DNA of 8,916 nt from an uncultured Arcanobacterium sp. (GCF_947253055.1 NZ_CAMXYE010000062.1:1-8916), one strand, 5' to 3'; shown: positions 1-7,951, counted from the stretch's first letter. Translations and numbers: made by a program. The notes: generated by a model from the letters alone, not told the origin.

Positions 1-27
1 GTGCTCTACCAACTGAGCTAAGAGTCC
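1..27 (-). tRNA. tRNA gene, 5' part only (cut by window edge)
   Basis: Read on the minus strand from position 27, the sequence gives a 7-nt acceptor strand GGACTCT, then T8 A9, a D-stem GCTC pairing with GAGC, and the D-loop AGTTGGTA, which is the standard 5' half of a bacterial tRNA. The anticodon arm and everything 3' of it lie outside the window, so the amino acid cannot be read. The D-arm resembles that of many lysine tRNAs, but that is only a guess. Confidence 0.88.
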
Positions 28-37
28 GTAATGAATC

Positions 38-64
38 TTAATAAGAATCTACCTACTGGCGCAA
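38..64 (-). promoter_or_regulatory. possible promoter of the tRNA gene
   Basis: On the minus strand a TTGCGC hexamer (64 to 59) is followed 15 bases later by TATTAA (43 to 38), which would start transcription a few bases before the tRNA 5' end at 27. The spacing is short and both boxes are imperfect. The call rests mainly on position. Confidence 0.3.
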
Positions 65-74
65 ACTACCAGTT

Positions 75-124
75 AAAAAAGTGACGTGCAGCGCAGTATG
101 CGCGCGCAACCATCCTGGTTTCAC
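75..124 (-). terminator. possible terminator after the DUF3052 gene
   Basis: Read on the minus strand, GTGA (124 to 121) can pair with TCAC (84 to 81), directly followed by six Ts (80 to 75). Inside this closing stem are two small hairpins: arms 116-120/108-112 with a 3-nt loop, and a 7-bp stem with one bulged base formed by 99-105 and 88-95, loop 96-98. The T-run next to the closing stem is terminator-like, but the closing stem is only 4 bp, so the call is tentative. Confidence 0.3.
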
Positions 125-183
125 CTACGGAAATATTATTTGCCACGCACAAAGGCAGGGAAAACACTAAAATCCGTGCAATA

Positions 184-594
184 CTAGAATCCGCGCGCTG
201 TAATATGGAATACCGTCCAGCCGCTGTGCAGACTAAAGGTGGTGGTAACCGACTGCCCGGCGAGTTTTGCCGCTTCGTCAATATCCGCAGCCGCCACCTG
301 ATAGGGACTTTCCCGGTCGGGGACCACTAAGAATATACTGCCACTGCCCGATTCAAGAGAAGCAGCGCCGTCCATTAAATAGTCTGCTAGGTCTTCTAGA
401 TCGCCGTCATCAGAGCGCCACCAAGCCAATACCACATCGGCTATTCCTCGATAATCTTCATCTTCCAAGTTTTCGCCCGTTATCTCCTGAATGGAATCGC
501 GAAATTGGAAATCGATATCTTCGTCGTACCCAAATTCCTGGACTATATAGCCCTGCTTAAATTCTGCTTTTATACCGGTACTTTCGCCGGACAC
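184..594 (-). CDS. DUF3052 family protein
   Basis: This is a small acidic protein of 136 residues, within the usual size for DUF3052, an actinobacterial family of unknown function. Recognition rests on the family pattern: an N-terminal block with IVQEFGYDEDID (about 17-28), an acidic stretch ending in DEDY (45-48), the VVLAWWR core (54-60) followed by DGDLEDL (63-69), then a hydrophobic strand IFLVVP (87-92) and a C-terminal half of alternating strands and helices. No signal peptide or membrane segment is seen, so it is probably cytoplasmic. It starts with GTG; AAAGG (607 to 603) lies 8 bases upstream as a plausible ribosome binding site. It is divergent from aceE, the same arrangement I recall for Rv2240c/Rv2241 in Mycobacterium tuberculosis, which suggests but does not prove a link to pyruvate or lipid metabolism. 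Confidence is high for the family; no function is claimed. Confidence 0.9.
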   Translation of the reverse strand: MSGESTGIKAEFKQGYIVQEFGYDEDIDFQFRDSIQEITGENLEDEDYRGIADVVLAWWRSDDGDLEDLADYLMDGAASLESGSGSIFLVVPDRESPYQVAAADIDEAAKLAGQSVTTTFSLHSGWTVFHITARGF

Positions 595-825
595 GGCAAC
601 CGCCTTTCGAGACGCTAGTTCTACTCCTCTAAGTTACCCCAGATTTAGCGCAAATGTCTTATATTGACGAAAACCACTTTTATTTTCTTTTCCACTACCG
701 CTGCCTGCACCCACAGCGTTACCCTAAGCATAAAAACTAGGCCATTTGACCTATTTCAGGTAGATTAGTGCCGAGTGGTTTTTTCATAAATTTTTCCACA
801 GATATTTTCCAAATAAGGAGCAGAA
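595..825. promoter_or_regulatory. divergent spacer between DUF3052 gene and aceE
   Basis: This 231-bp AT-rich spacer must hold the promoters of both divergent genes. On the minus strand TATAAG (663 to 658) is a fair -10 box for the DUF3052 gene, without a good -35. On the plus strand TTGACC (746-751) is a good -35 hexamer, but nothing like a -10 lies 16-18 bases on; TAGATT (761-766) is too close. ACCT and AGGT arms (750-753 and 758-761) form a small imperfect operator-like repeat around that point. No riboswitch or open reading frame is apparent. Confidence 0.4.
815..820 (+). promoter_or_regulatory. ribosome binding site fixing the aceE GTG start
   Basis: AAGGAG lies 5 bases before the GTG at 826, a strong Shine-Dalgarno match at normal spacing. 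It supports this non-ATG start. Confidence 0.8.
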
Positions 826-3534
826 GTGAGCCAGATTCCTATTCGTCCCTTGATTAACGGATTGCTAAGCCAAATACCGGATGTAGACAAGGAAGAAACA
901 CAGGAATGGCTAGATTCTTTAACGGCCCTTATTGATAGTCAAGGAAATCCGCGCGCCCGCTATATTTTAATGGCTTTGGAGCGAAAGGCGCGGGAACGAG
1001 GTGTGCAGCTACCAGGGAATTTAGTCACTCCATATGTAAACACTATTTCCGTAGACGATGAGCCTTTCTATCCGGGAGACGAAAAATTAGAGCGAGAATA
1101 CCGACGCTGGATTCGCTGGAATGCGGCAGTGCTGGTCACACGCGCACAACGGCCCGGAGTAGCCGTAGGAGGCCATATTTCTTCTTTTGCTTCCCAAGCC
1201 ACTCTCTACGAAGTGGGATATAACTGGTTTTTCCGCGGAAAAAATTCGCCGGGAGGTGGAGATCAGGTCTATTTCCAGGGTCATTCCTCCCCCGGTAACT
1301 ACGCCCGCGCTTTCTTAGAAGATCGGCTCACGGTAGCCGATTTAGATTCTTTCCGTCAGCAGGCAGCTCCCCGGTCGGGCGGGCGCGGCTTGCCCTCCTA
1401 TCCGCATCCGCGCCAACTTCCGGATTTTTGGGAGTTTCCTACCGTATCGCTGGGCCTTGGCCCCATTGGCGCTATTTATCAGGCGTGGTTTAACCGCTAT
1501 TTACAAGAGCGGGGCATAAAAGATACCTCGCAACAGCACGTATGGGCTTTTATGGGCGACGGCGAAATGGACGAAGTGGAGGCGCGCGGTCTTTTACACT
1601 TAGCGGCGGCGCAGAATCTGGACAATCTCACCTTTGTGGTCAATTGCAATTTGCAACGGCTAGATGGGCCAGTGCGCGGAAATGGACAGATTATTCAAGA
1701 ACTGGAAGCCTCTTTTAAAGGAGCAGGCTGGAATGTAATTAAAGTGATTTGGGGGCGGGAATGGGATGAATTACTGCATGCCGATAAAGATCGCGCCCTC
1801 GTAAATATTATGAATAATACGCTCGATGGCGATTATCAGACCTTTAAAGCTAATAACGGCGCTTATGTGCGCGAGCATTTCTTTGGCCGCGATCCCCGCA
1901 CTAAAGCTATGGTGGCGGATTGGTCAGATGAAAAAATCTGGTCACTTAAGCGCGGCGGGCACGACTACCGCAAGGTTTATGCAGCTTATAAGGCAGCTAC
2001 GGAGCATAAAGATCAGCCGACAGTGGTGCTGGCCCACACTATTAAGGGCTATGCTTTAGGCTCTAATTTCGCTGGGCGCAATGCCACCCACCAGATGAAG
2101 AAATTAAATTCGGAAGATTTGAAGTTACTGCGTGATACCTTACACCTAGATTTTTCTGACGAAGAACTGGCAGATCCATATAATGCGCCTTATTTCCGCC
2201 CCGATCCGGATTCACCGGCTTTGCAATATATGCTCGAACGCCGCCAAAAACTCGGCGGCTTCCTTCCGGAACGCCGAGTGCTGAGCAATGGTATAAAATT
2301 GCCGGAAGAAAAAGTATGGGATGTATTGAAATCTGGTTCCGGCAAACAAAAAATTGCCACCACCATGGCTTTTGTACGCCTTCTCAAAGATTTAATGCGC
2401 GATAAGGATTTCGGGCATCGAATTGTGCCGATTGTACCCGATGAGGCGCGTACCTTCGGTTTGGACGCTATCTTCCCGACGGCGAAGATTTTTAATGTGC
2501 ACGGTCAGCACTATCATTCGGTAGATTCTGATTTATTGCTCTCCTATAAAGAATCTAGCCGCGGCCAGATTTTACATACGGGAATTAGCGAAGCTGGCTC
2601 CACTGCCGCTTTCACTGCTGCCGGTACTTCCTATGCTACGCATGCGGTACCGATGATTCCGGTATATATGTTCTATTCTATGTTTGGTTTCCAACGGACG
2701 GGAGATCAATTCTGGTTAGCAGCCGACCAGTTAGCACGCGGCTTCATTATTGGTGCTACGGCTGGGCGCACTACTCTCACCGGCGAGGGACTCCAACACT
2801 TAGACGGCCAATCGCAAGTATTGGCTTCCACTAATCCGGCAGTTGTGCAATATGATCCCGCCTATGCCTACGAAATTCGCCATATTATGCGCGATGGTAT
2901 TGTGCGCATGTATGGAGATGGCAGTGACGGGCGCGATCAAGACGTCATGTACTATCTGACACTCTATAATGAGCCACTTTCCCAGCCGGCAGAGCCAGAG
3001 AATGTGGACAAAGAGGGGATATTGCGCGGAATCCATCAAATTGCGGCACCTGCCAATAATGGAATGCCGCAAGTCCAGTTGCTCGCTTCCGGAGTGGGAG
3101 TACCTTGGGCTCTCGAAGCCAAAGATATGCTGGCACAAGATTGGGGGGTGGACGCCGGAGTTTGGTCAGTCACCTCTTGGTATGAATTGCGCCGCGATGG
3201 CTTAACCACCGATGATTACAATTTATTGCATCCACAGGAAACCCCGCGTTCTGCTTATTTAACTACAAAATTGGCTGCTGCACAGGGGCCATTTATTGCT
3301 TCCTCGGATTGGGAGAAGCAGGTACCAGATGCGATTCGCCCGTGGGTACCTGGCGATTACTATGTACTGGGCGCCAATGGCTTTGGCCTTTCGGATACGC
3401 GCGCCGCCACTCGGCACCATTTCCGGATCGACGCTCCCTCCATGGTGCTGCGCAGCTTGCAGGCATTAGCAGATAAAGGAATTATCGAACGCGTAAAAGT
3501 GGCAGAAGCACTCGAGAAATATCAGATTTCTTAA
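826..3534 (+). CDS. aceE: pyruvate dehydrogenase E1 component, homodimeric type
   Basis: AceE is the thiamine-diphosphate E1 subunit of the pyruvate dehydrogenase complex: it decarboxylates pyruvate and passes the acetyl group to the lipoyl arm of E2, in the cytoplasm. The 902-residue length matches the family (E. coli about 887). The N-terminal domain carries GHISSFAS and the ThDP/Mg motif starting GDGEMDE at 244, followed about 30 residues on by the Asn-containing NCNLQRLDGP stretch. H422 in NATHQMKK corresponds to the active-site loop histidine (E. coli His407). The middle domain has GISE with E589, matching the cofactor-activating glutamate (E. coli Glu571), then the conserved YSMFGFQR, GRTTL and GEGLQH blocks. 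No break or missing key residue is seen. E2 (aceF) and E3 (lpd) are not in the window. DUF3052 is divergent upstream; ABC genes follow after 77 bp with no clear terminator between, so read-through is possible. Confidence 0.97.
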   Translation: MSQIPIRPLINGLLSQIPDVDKEETQEWLDSLTALIDSQGNPRARYILMALERKARERGVQLPGNLVTPYVNTISVDDEPFYPGDEKLEREYRRWIRWNAAVLVTRAQRPGVAVGGHISSFASQATLYEVGYNWFFRGKNSPGGGDQVYFQGHSSPGNYARAFLEDRLTVADLDSFRQQAAPRSGGRGLPSYPHPRQLPDFWEFPTVSLGLGPIGAIYQAWFNRYLQERGIKDTSQQHVWAFMGDGEMDEVEARGLLHLAAAQNLDNLTFVVNCNLQRLDGPVRGNGQIIQELEASFKGAGWNVIKVIWGREWDELLHADKDRALVNIMNNTLDGDYQTFKANNGAYVREHFFGRDPRTKAMVADWSDEKIWSLKRGGHDYRKVYAAYKAATEHKDQPTVVLAHTIKGYALGSNFAGRNATHQMKKLNSEDLKLLRDTLHLDFSDEELADPYNAPYFRPDPDSPALQYMLERRQKLGGFLPERRVLSNGIKLPEEKVWDVLKSGSGKQKIATTMAFVRLLKDLMRDKDFGHRIVPIVPDEARTFGLDAIFPTAKIFNVHGQHYHSVDSDLLLSYKESSRGQILHTGISEAGSTAAFTAAGTSYATHAVPMIPVYMFYSMFGFQRTGDQFWLAADQLARGFIIGATAGRTTLTGEGLQHLDGQSQVLASTNPAVVQYDPAYAYEIRHIMRDGIVRMYGDGSDGRDQDVMYYLTLYNEPLSQPAEPENVDKEGILRGIHQIAAPANNGMPQVQLLASGVGVPWALEAKDMLAQDWGVDAGVWSVTSWYELRRDGLTTDDYNLLHPQETPRSAYLTTKLAAAQGPFIASSDWEKQVPDAIRPWVPGDYYVLGANGFGLSDTRAATRHHFRIDAPSMVLRSLQALADKGIIERVKVAEALEKYQIS

Positions 3535-3541
3535 GCACTGC

Positions 3542-3586
3542 TTTTGCTGCTTTGCCGATTTGCCGCTTTTCTAATTTTGCTGCTTT
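3542..3586. repeat. 12-bp direct repeat in the aceE-ABC gap
   Basis: TTTTGCTGCTTT occurs at 3542-3553 and again at 3575-3586, with a related TTTGCCG/ATTTGCCG pair between them. The stretch is pyrimidine-rich on the plus strand and forms no convincing hairpin. It may be a simple-sequence expansion with no function. Confidence 0.45.
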
Positions 3587-3611
3587 CGCAATTTCCGGCC
3601 AAAATAAGAGA

Positions 3612-5405
3612 GTGACTCTTATTGACTTAGCAAAAAATTTTCTGCGTGCCCATAAATGGCAGGTGGTAGCACTCTTCCTCTGCCAAATTGGGCAAGTATT
3701 GCTGAGTCTATGGATGCCAGCTATCAATGCTCGCATTATTGACGAAGGAATTATTCCGCAAAATACCCCACTTATTTGGCAACAGGGAATCGTCATGCTG
3801 ATAATCTCCCTCCTCCAAATTTCTCTCCTAACTGCTGCAGCCTATTTAGCTTCACGAATTGCCATGAGTTTTGGAAAAGACTTGCGCAGCCAGATATTTC
3901 GCAAAGTGCAAAATTTTTCCGAAATCGAGCGGCAAGAATTTGGCGCTCCTACCTTAATTACGCGCGCTACTAATGATGTGGTGCAAATACAGATGGTACT
4001 TTTACTCAGCTTCGTCATTATGATAATTGCGCCCATTATGGGAATAGGTGGAATAATAATGACGCTGGCGCAAGATAGATATCTCTCCATCCTCTTGGTG
4101 ATTATGGTGCCACTTTTAGCCCTAATAATTGGGGTAGTGATGGCAATGCTCATACCGCGCTACCAGATACAGCAAAAAAGAATTGACCGTATCAATACTT
4201 TATTGCGGGAACAATTAAGTGGAGTGCGTGTGATTCGCGCCTTCGGGCGAGAAAGCTATCTACAAGAAAAATTCGCCACGGCAAGTGGAAAATTACGCCA
4301 AGTTGGCCTGCAAATTGGCTGGCTCTGGGCTTTCCTTATTCCAAGTACTTCGCTAATAGTCGGCTGGAGCAGCGCCGGGGTGTTGTGGCTAGGGGCATCG
4401 CGTATCGCTGCTGGAAAAATGCAGATAGGAGCGCTTACTGCGTATATTACCTACTTACTTCTCATATTCTTTTCCGTAATGGCTGCGGGAATGATGGCAA
4501 TGGTGCTACCGCGCGGAGAGGTATCGGCTCGCCGGATAAAAGAGATACTGGAAATTCAGCCGGCTATTGCCTCCCCACTTCATCCGCAGCCGCTGCCAGC
4601 GCAGCCACATTCACTGCAGTTGCGCCAAGTATCTCTACAGTATCCGCAGGCAGAAGCAGCTGTATTGCAAAATATAGATTTTACAGTGCAACCGGGGAAG
4701 ATTTACGGAATTATCGGTTCTACTGGAGCTGGTAAATCTTCTTTACTGCGGCTTCTCCCCCGCCTAATTGATCCCAGTGCCGGCGAGGTCTATCTGGGGA
4801 ATATTCCGCTCACGAAATTTGCTTTGCCAGAGTTGCGGCAAAAAATAGCTTATGTGCCCCAGAAATCATTTCTTTTTTCGGGTTCGATTGCCAGCAATAT
4901 AGCTGGATCACTACCCGGCAGCTCTGCAGCGGCACACCAATATGCAGTATCTATTCCACGCATTAAAAAAGCGCTACATATAGCGGGGGCAGATTTCGTA
5001 GAAAAACTGCCCGCCGGAATAGAGAGCAAAGTAGAAAGCGGCGGCAGTAATTTTTCTGGCGGGCAGCGCCAACGCCTGAGTATTGCTCGCGCCGTCTATC
5101 GCTGCCTGCCTGATACAAATGGAGAAAGCGCAGCCGATTTTCTGCTTTTAGATGATTCTTTTTCGGCTCTCGACTACGCCACAGAGGCAGCAATACGCAG
5201 AAATTTGCGCCAAGAGTTGAGTGATATCGCCATAGTGATTGTGGCGCAGCGCGTAGCGTCTATACAAGCAGCCGACGAAATTATCGTCTTAGAATCAGGC
5301 AAAATTGCTGGGCGCGGAACTCATGCAGAGTTACTATCTACCTGTCGTATTTATCAAGAAATTGTAGATTCTCAAGGCACCGTAGTGGAGGAAGAAAATG
5401 AGTAA
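3612..5405 (+). CDS. ABC exporter half-transporter, degenerate-site subunit
   Basis: This is a half-size ABC exporter of 597 residues, with an N-terminal six-helix membrane domain (about 1-310) fused to a C-terminal ATPase domain. Numbering is from the GTG at 3612. Walker A is G369-S376 (GSTGAGKS), the Q-loop is Q417, the signature is S482-GGQ, and Walker B ends in D514. The residue after Walker B is D515 instead of the catalytic Glu, and the H-loop position is Q546 (VAQR) instead of His. These two changes mark the degenerate-site partner of heterodimeric exporters such as TM287/288. An in-frame TTG at 3552 would add 20 residues but has no binding site; GTG 3612 gives the normal VTLIDLAKNFLR start, though its own Shine-Dalgarno is poor (AAGAG lies too close). 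The last 8 bp overlap the next ABC gene, so the two are surely co-translated. Substrate is unknown: drug, lipid or peptide are all possible. Confidence 0.9.
   Translation: MTLIDLAKNFLRAHKWQVVALFLCQIGQVLLSLWMPAINARIIDEGIIPQNTPLIWQQGIVMLIISLLQISLLTAAAYLASRIAMSFGKDLRSQIFRKVQNFSEIERQEFGAPTLITRATNDVVQIQMVLLLSFVIMIIAPIMGIGGIIMTLAQDRYLSILLVIMVPLLALIIGVVMAMLIPRYQIQQKRIDRINTLLREQLSGVRVIRAFGRESYLQEKFATASGKLRQVGLQIGWLWAFLIPSTSLIVGWSSAGVLWLGASRIAAGKMQIGALTAYITYLLLIFFSVMAAGMMAMVLPRGEVSARRIKEILEIQPAIASPLHPQPLPAQPHSLQLRQVSLQYPQAEAAVLQNIDFTVQPGKIYGIIGSTGAGKSSLLRLLPRLIDPSAGEVYLGNIPLTKFALPELRQKIAYVPQKSFLFSGSIASNIAGSLPGSSAAAHQYAVSIPRIKKALHIAGADFVEKLPAGIESKVESGGSNFSGGQRQRLSIARAVYRCLPDTNGESAADFLLLDDSFSALDYATEAAIRRNLRQELSDIAIVIVAQRVASIQAADEIIVLESGKIAGRGTHAELLSTCRIYQEIVDSQGTVVEEENE
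5387..5392 (+). promoter_or_regulatory. ribosome binding site of the second ABC gene, inside the first
   Basis: GGAGGA ends 5 bases before the ATG at 5398 and lies within the last codons of the upstream ABC gene. It is the strongest Shine-Dalgarno match in the window and fixes the overlapping start. Confidence 0.8.
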
Positions 5406-7200
5406 AGCTACATCCGCTAATCCCGCTGCCAGAGCAAAAAATAGCCGCTATGCGCTGCGCCGTATTCTGCATTTAGTTTTTTCGGAGCGCCGGCGCCTAT
5501 TTGCCATCCTCTTCTTATTGCTTCTCGCTACGAGTGCCAATGTGATAGCTCCAAAGTTACTCGGAGATGGCACCAATATAATAGTGGCTGGCATCCAGAG
5601 CCCAAACGGAATAGATTTTTCAGCACTTTCCCGTATCTTAATTACCGTATTGATTTGTTATAGCGTCTTCGCACTTATGAACTTTTTAGGCGGAGTCCTA
5701 ATCCGAATTTTGGTGCAAAATATCGCCTATCGGCTGCGGGAAAAAGCGCAAGCAAAAATTGCCCGCCTCTCGCTTTCGGTGCTCGATAACCAAAAGAAAG
5801 GCGATCTACTTTCGCGCGTAACTAACGATATAGATAACCTGAATCAAAGTCTGATGCAGACTCTCAACAGTATTATTAGCGCTTTCTACACCATATTGGG
5901 AATTACCTCCCTCATGTGCTGGATTTCTTGGCGACTCACCCTAATCTCCCTGCTGCTTTTCCCTATCGGAATTTTTTTGATCGGGAAAGTTTTAGGCCGT
6001 TCGCGCCCCCAGTTTCATCGACAATGGGAATTAACGGGCAAAGTTTCCAGCATCATTGAAGAATCTTTTACCGGGCAAGAAATAATAAGCGCTTTTAGTA
6101 TGGAAGATGAGTGTGACGAGATCTTTACCCAAGCGAATGAAGAGCTCTTTCAAGCAAGTTTTCGCGGGCAATTTCTCTCGCAACTTCCCTATCCCATAAT
6201 GAGTTTTATTTCTAATTTAAGCTTCGTAGTAGTGGCCATTTACGGCGGTTTACAAGTAATTTCCGGTGCACTCACTATTGGTGGAATGCAGGCTTTTATG
6301 CAATACTCCCGCCAACTCAATCATCCGATTTCTTCAATCGCACAGGTGGCAAATTTACTGCAATCAGGAGCTGCTTCCGGAGAAAGAATATTCGATTTTC
6401 TCGATCTCCCCGAAATGCCGGCCGCAAAGCTTCCGCGCTACCAGGATCTACTTCCACGTGCGGAGCAAAAAGGCCGCGTAGAATTTTCTCATCTCTGTTT
6501 TGGATATCACCCCGACACTCCCATAATTAAAAATTTCCATCTCCAAGTACCACCCGGGCAGCAAATCGCTATTGTGGGGCCGACGGGTGCTGGAAAAACC
6601 ACTCTCGTCAATCTATTGATGCGTTTTTACGAAAGCACCAGCGGCACTATCACAATCGACGGCATACCGATCGAAAAAATCTCTCCCGCATCTCTGCGCG
6701 CCCAGATTGGAATGGTGCTGCAAGATACCTGGCTTTTCTCCGGAAGTATTAGCGATAATATCGGCTTTGGAAATCCAAATGCCGATATATATCAAGTCCA
6801 AAAAACCGCAACCGAGCTCGGAATTGATCAACTTATTCGGCGTTTCCCACACGGCTATTCCACTCTTATCGACGCCGAAGGAAGCGGAATTTCTGCCGGC
6901 GAAAAGCAACTTTTGACGATTGCACGAGCTTATATAGCTGATCCAGCAATTCTAATTCTCGACGAAGCAACTTCCTCTGTGGATACCCGCACCGAGATGC
7001 TGATTCAACAGGCAATGAAAAGGCTACGTAAAGGCCGCACATCTTTTGTAATTGCCCATCGCCTCTCTACAATTCGGGAGGCAGATCAAATAGTGGTGAT
7101 GGAAGACGGAGAAATAGTAGAACAGGGCAAGCATGCCGAACTACTGGCCACCCACGGTGCCTACTATCGCCTTTATCAGGCACAATTAGGCGAGCAATAG
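5398..7200 (+). CDS. ABC exporter half-transporter, catalytic-site subunit
   Basis: This 600-residue half-transporter pairs with the gene before it. The N-terminal membrane domain (about 30-325) has hydrophobic helices beginning near LFAILFLLLLA and ILITVLICYSVFALM, followed by the ATPase domain. Walker A is G394-T401 (GPTGAGKT), the Q-loop is Q442, Walker B is ILILD522 with the catalytic E523, and the H-loop is H554 (IAHR). Its signature is atypical: S499-A-G-E-K-Q in place of LSGGQ. In a head-to-tail dimer this signature would complete the degenerate site of the upstream subunit, while that subunit's SGGQ would complete the hydrolytic site here. The two proteins therefore fit as one heterodimeric exporter in the plasma membrane, energised mainly at one site. 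The stop codon overlaps the converging HAD gene by 15 bp. The substrate cannot be told from the sequence. Confidence 0.93.
   Translation: MSKATSANPAARAKNSRYALRRILHLVFSERRRLFAILFLLLLATSANVIAPKLLGDGTNIIVAGIQSPNGIDFSALSRILITVLICYSVFALMNFLGGVLIRILVQNIAYRLREKAQAKIARLSLSVLDNQKKGDLLSRVTNDIDNLNQSLMQTLNSIISAFYTILGITSLMCWISWRLTLISLLLFPIGIFLIGKVLGRSRPQFHRQWELTGKVSSIIEESFTGQEIISAFSMEDECDEIFTQANEELFQASFRGQFLSQLPYPIMSFISNLSFVVVAIYGGLQVISGALTIGGMQAFMQYSRQLNHPISSIAQVANLLQSGAASGERIFDFLDLPEMPAAKLPRYQDLLPRAEQKGRVEFSHLCFGYHPDTPIIKNFHLQVPPGQQIAIVGPTGAGKTTLVNLLMRFYESTSGTITIDGIPIEKISPASLRAQIGMVLQDTWLFSGSISDNIGFGNPNADIYQVQKTATELGIDQLIRRFPHGYSTLIDAEGSGISAGEKQLLTIARAYIADPAILILDEATSSVDTRTEMLIQQAMKRLRKGRTSFVIAHRLSTIREADQIVVMEDGEIVEQGKHAELLATHGAYYRLYQAQLGEQ
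7157..7183. repeat. inverted repeat in the 3' end of the second ABC gene
   Basis: GTGCCT (7157-7162) and AGGCAC (7178-7183) form a perfect 6-bp stem with a 15-nt loop, next to the overlap of the two convergent genes. No T-run follows on either strand, so it is not a standard intrinsic terminator. It may be chance within coding sequence. Confidence 0.35.
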
Positions 7201-7857
7201 CTTTTCTAGATCTGGTGCTGAATCGGCTAGCTGATAGGCTTGCTGATATTCCTCAGCCGGAGCTGCTCCCCAAGTAAGAAGAATAGTAGCTATATTATAA
7301 GTTTTTGCTCCGACGATATCGTAGATTCTATCTCCTACCATCACCACATCGGAACGAAAATTTTCCACAGCGCTAGGCTTATCTAGCTGCCCAGCTTCAT
7401 AAAATCCTTGTAAAGCTCTTCCAATAATTGTGGCTTTATCCGCTTTTTTATCTGCCAAATCTGCACCATAAATTTTTGTAAAGAAATGCGCAATATCTAA
7501 TTCGGCGCAGATTTGCTGCGCTAAATCTTCTCGCTTCGAAGTGGCTATCGCCATGAAAATTCCTTTAGTTTGCAGCTTTTTTAGCAGCTCCCGCACTCCC
7601 GGAAAGAGTGGCGTCTGTTTGATAGTTGGTGAATAAAGACGCCGATATTCTTCTACATATGCGCTAGTTTCTGCCCCGGCCCCTAAATTCCGAAAAGTGG
7701 TAGAAAGCGGCGGACCTACGAATTGTTGCAAATCAGCAAGCGGAATATGCTTACCCGTCTTATTTATCATCGTCTGCTGAATTGCCTGCGTCACCAAAGG
7801 AGCTGAATCTATAAGGGTGCCATCTAGATCAAAAATAACTGCGCGTAGCTTCGTCAT
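7186..7857 (-). CDS. HAD-superfamily phosphatase, phosphoglycolate phosphatase-like
   Basis: This 223-residue soluble protein has all the HAD motifs in order. Motif I is FDLDGT with the nucleophile D10 and general acid D12. Motif II is ATS around T106-S107. A lysine-rich stretch KKADKAT (137-143) supplies the motif III lysine. Motif IV is VGDRIYD with D176 and D180, followed by the usual IVGAK. Between motifs I and II lies a helical cap of about 70 residues (subclass I), as in Gph and related 5'-nucleotidases. It probably removes phosphate from a small phosphorylated metabolite; the real substrate cannot be read from sequence, so no gene name is given. ATG 7857 is preceded by GGAAGAGAG (minus strand) about 9 bases upstream. 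Its 3' end overlaps the convergent ABC gene by 15 bp. yciO lies 154 bp upstream on the same strand. Confidence 0.9.
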   Translation of the reverse strand: MTKLRAVIFDLDGTLIDSAPLVTQAIQQTMINKTGKHIPLADLQQFVGPPLSTTFRNLGAGAETSAYVEEYRRLYSPTIKQTPLFPGVRELLKKLQTKGIFMAIATSKREDLAQQICAELDIAHFFTKIYGADLADKKADKATIIGRALQGFYEAGQLDKPSAVENFRSDVVMVGDRIYDIVGAKTYNIATILLTWGAAPAEEYQQAYQLADSAPDLEKLLLA

Positions 7858-7951
7858 ACGCTAATACTCTCTTCCGTAAATTACACTATTTTCATTATCA
7901 GTATATCTTGCGGAGAAGATTAATAAATTTCGGCACTAAGCTGGCAAAAAA
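7858..7951 (-). promoter_or_regulatory. possible promoter region of the HAD gene
   Basis: On the minus strand this stretch holds TTGCCA followed after 16 bases by TATTAA, and nearer the gene TATACT (7905 to 7900) and GATAAT (7899 to 7894), which are good -10 hexamers without a good -35. One of them probably drives the HAD gene; the sequence does not say which. Confidence 0.3.

Noticed and set aside
746..766. TTGACC and TAGATT as a complete aceE promoter
   Set aside because: The spacer is only 9 bases, too short for a sigma-70-type promoter. The hexamers may still matter separately.
792..800. DnaA-box-like TTTTCCACA just upstream of aceE
   Set aside because: It is a single site with one mismatch to the consensus, with no cluster and no origin genes nearby, so chance is likely.
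2800..3138. 112-residue open frame on the minus strand inside aceE
   Set aside because: It lies wholly within a well-supported aceE and its translation resembles no protein family.
3552..3611. In-frame TTG start adding 20 residues to the first ABC protein
   Set aside because: No ribosome binding site precedes it and the extra residues come from the repeat-rich gap. Starting at GTG 3612 gives the N-terminus expected of the family.
7157..7183. Inverted repeat as a bidirectional terminator
   Set aside because: No T-run follows the stem on either strand, the loop is long, and it lies in coding sequence.
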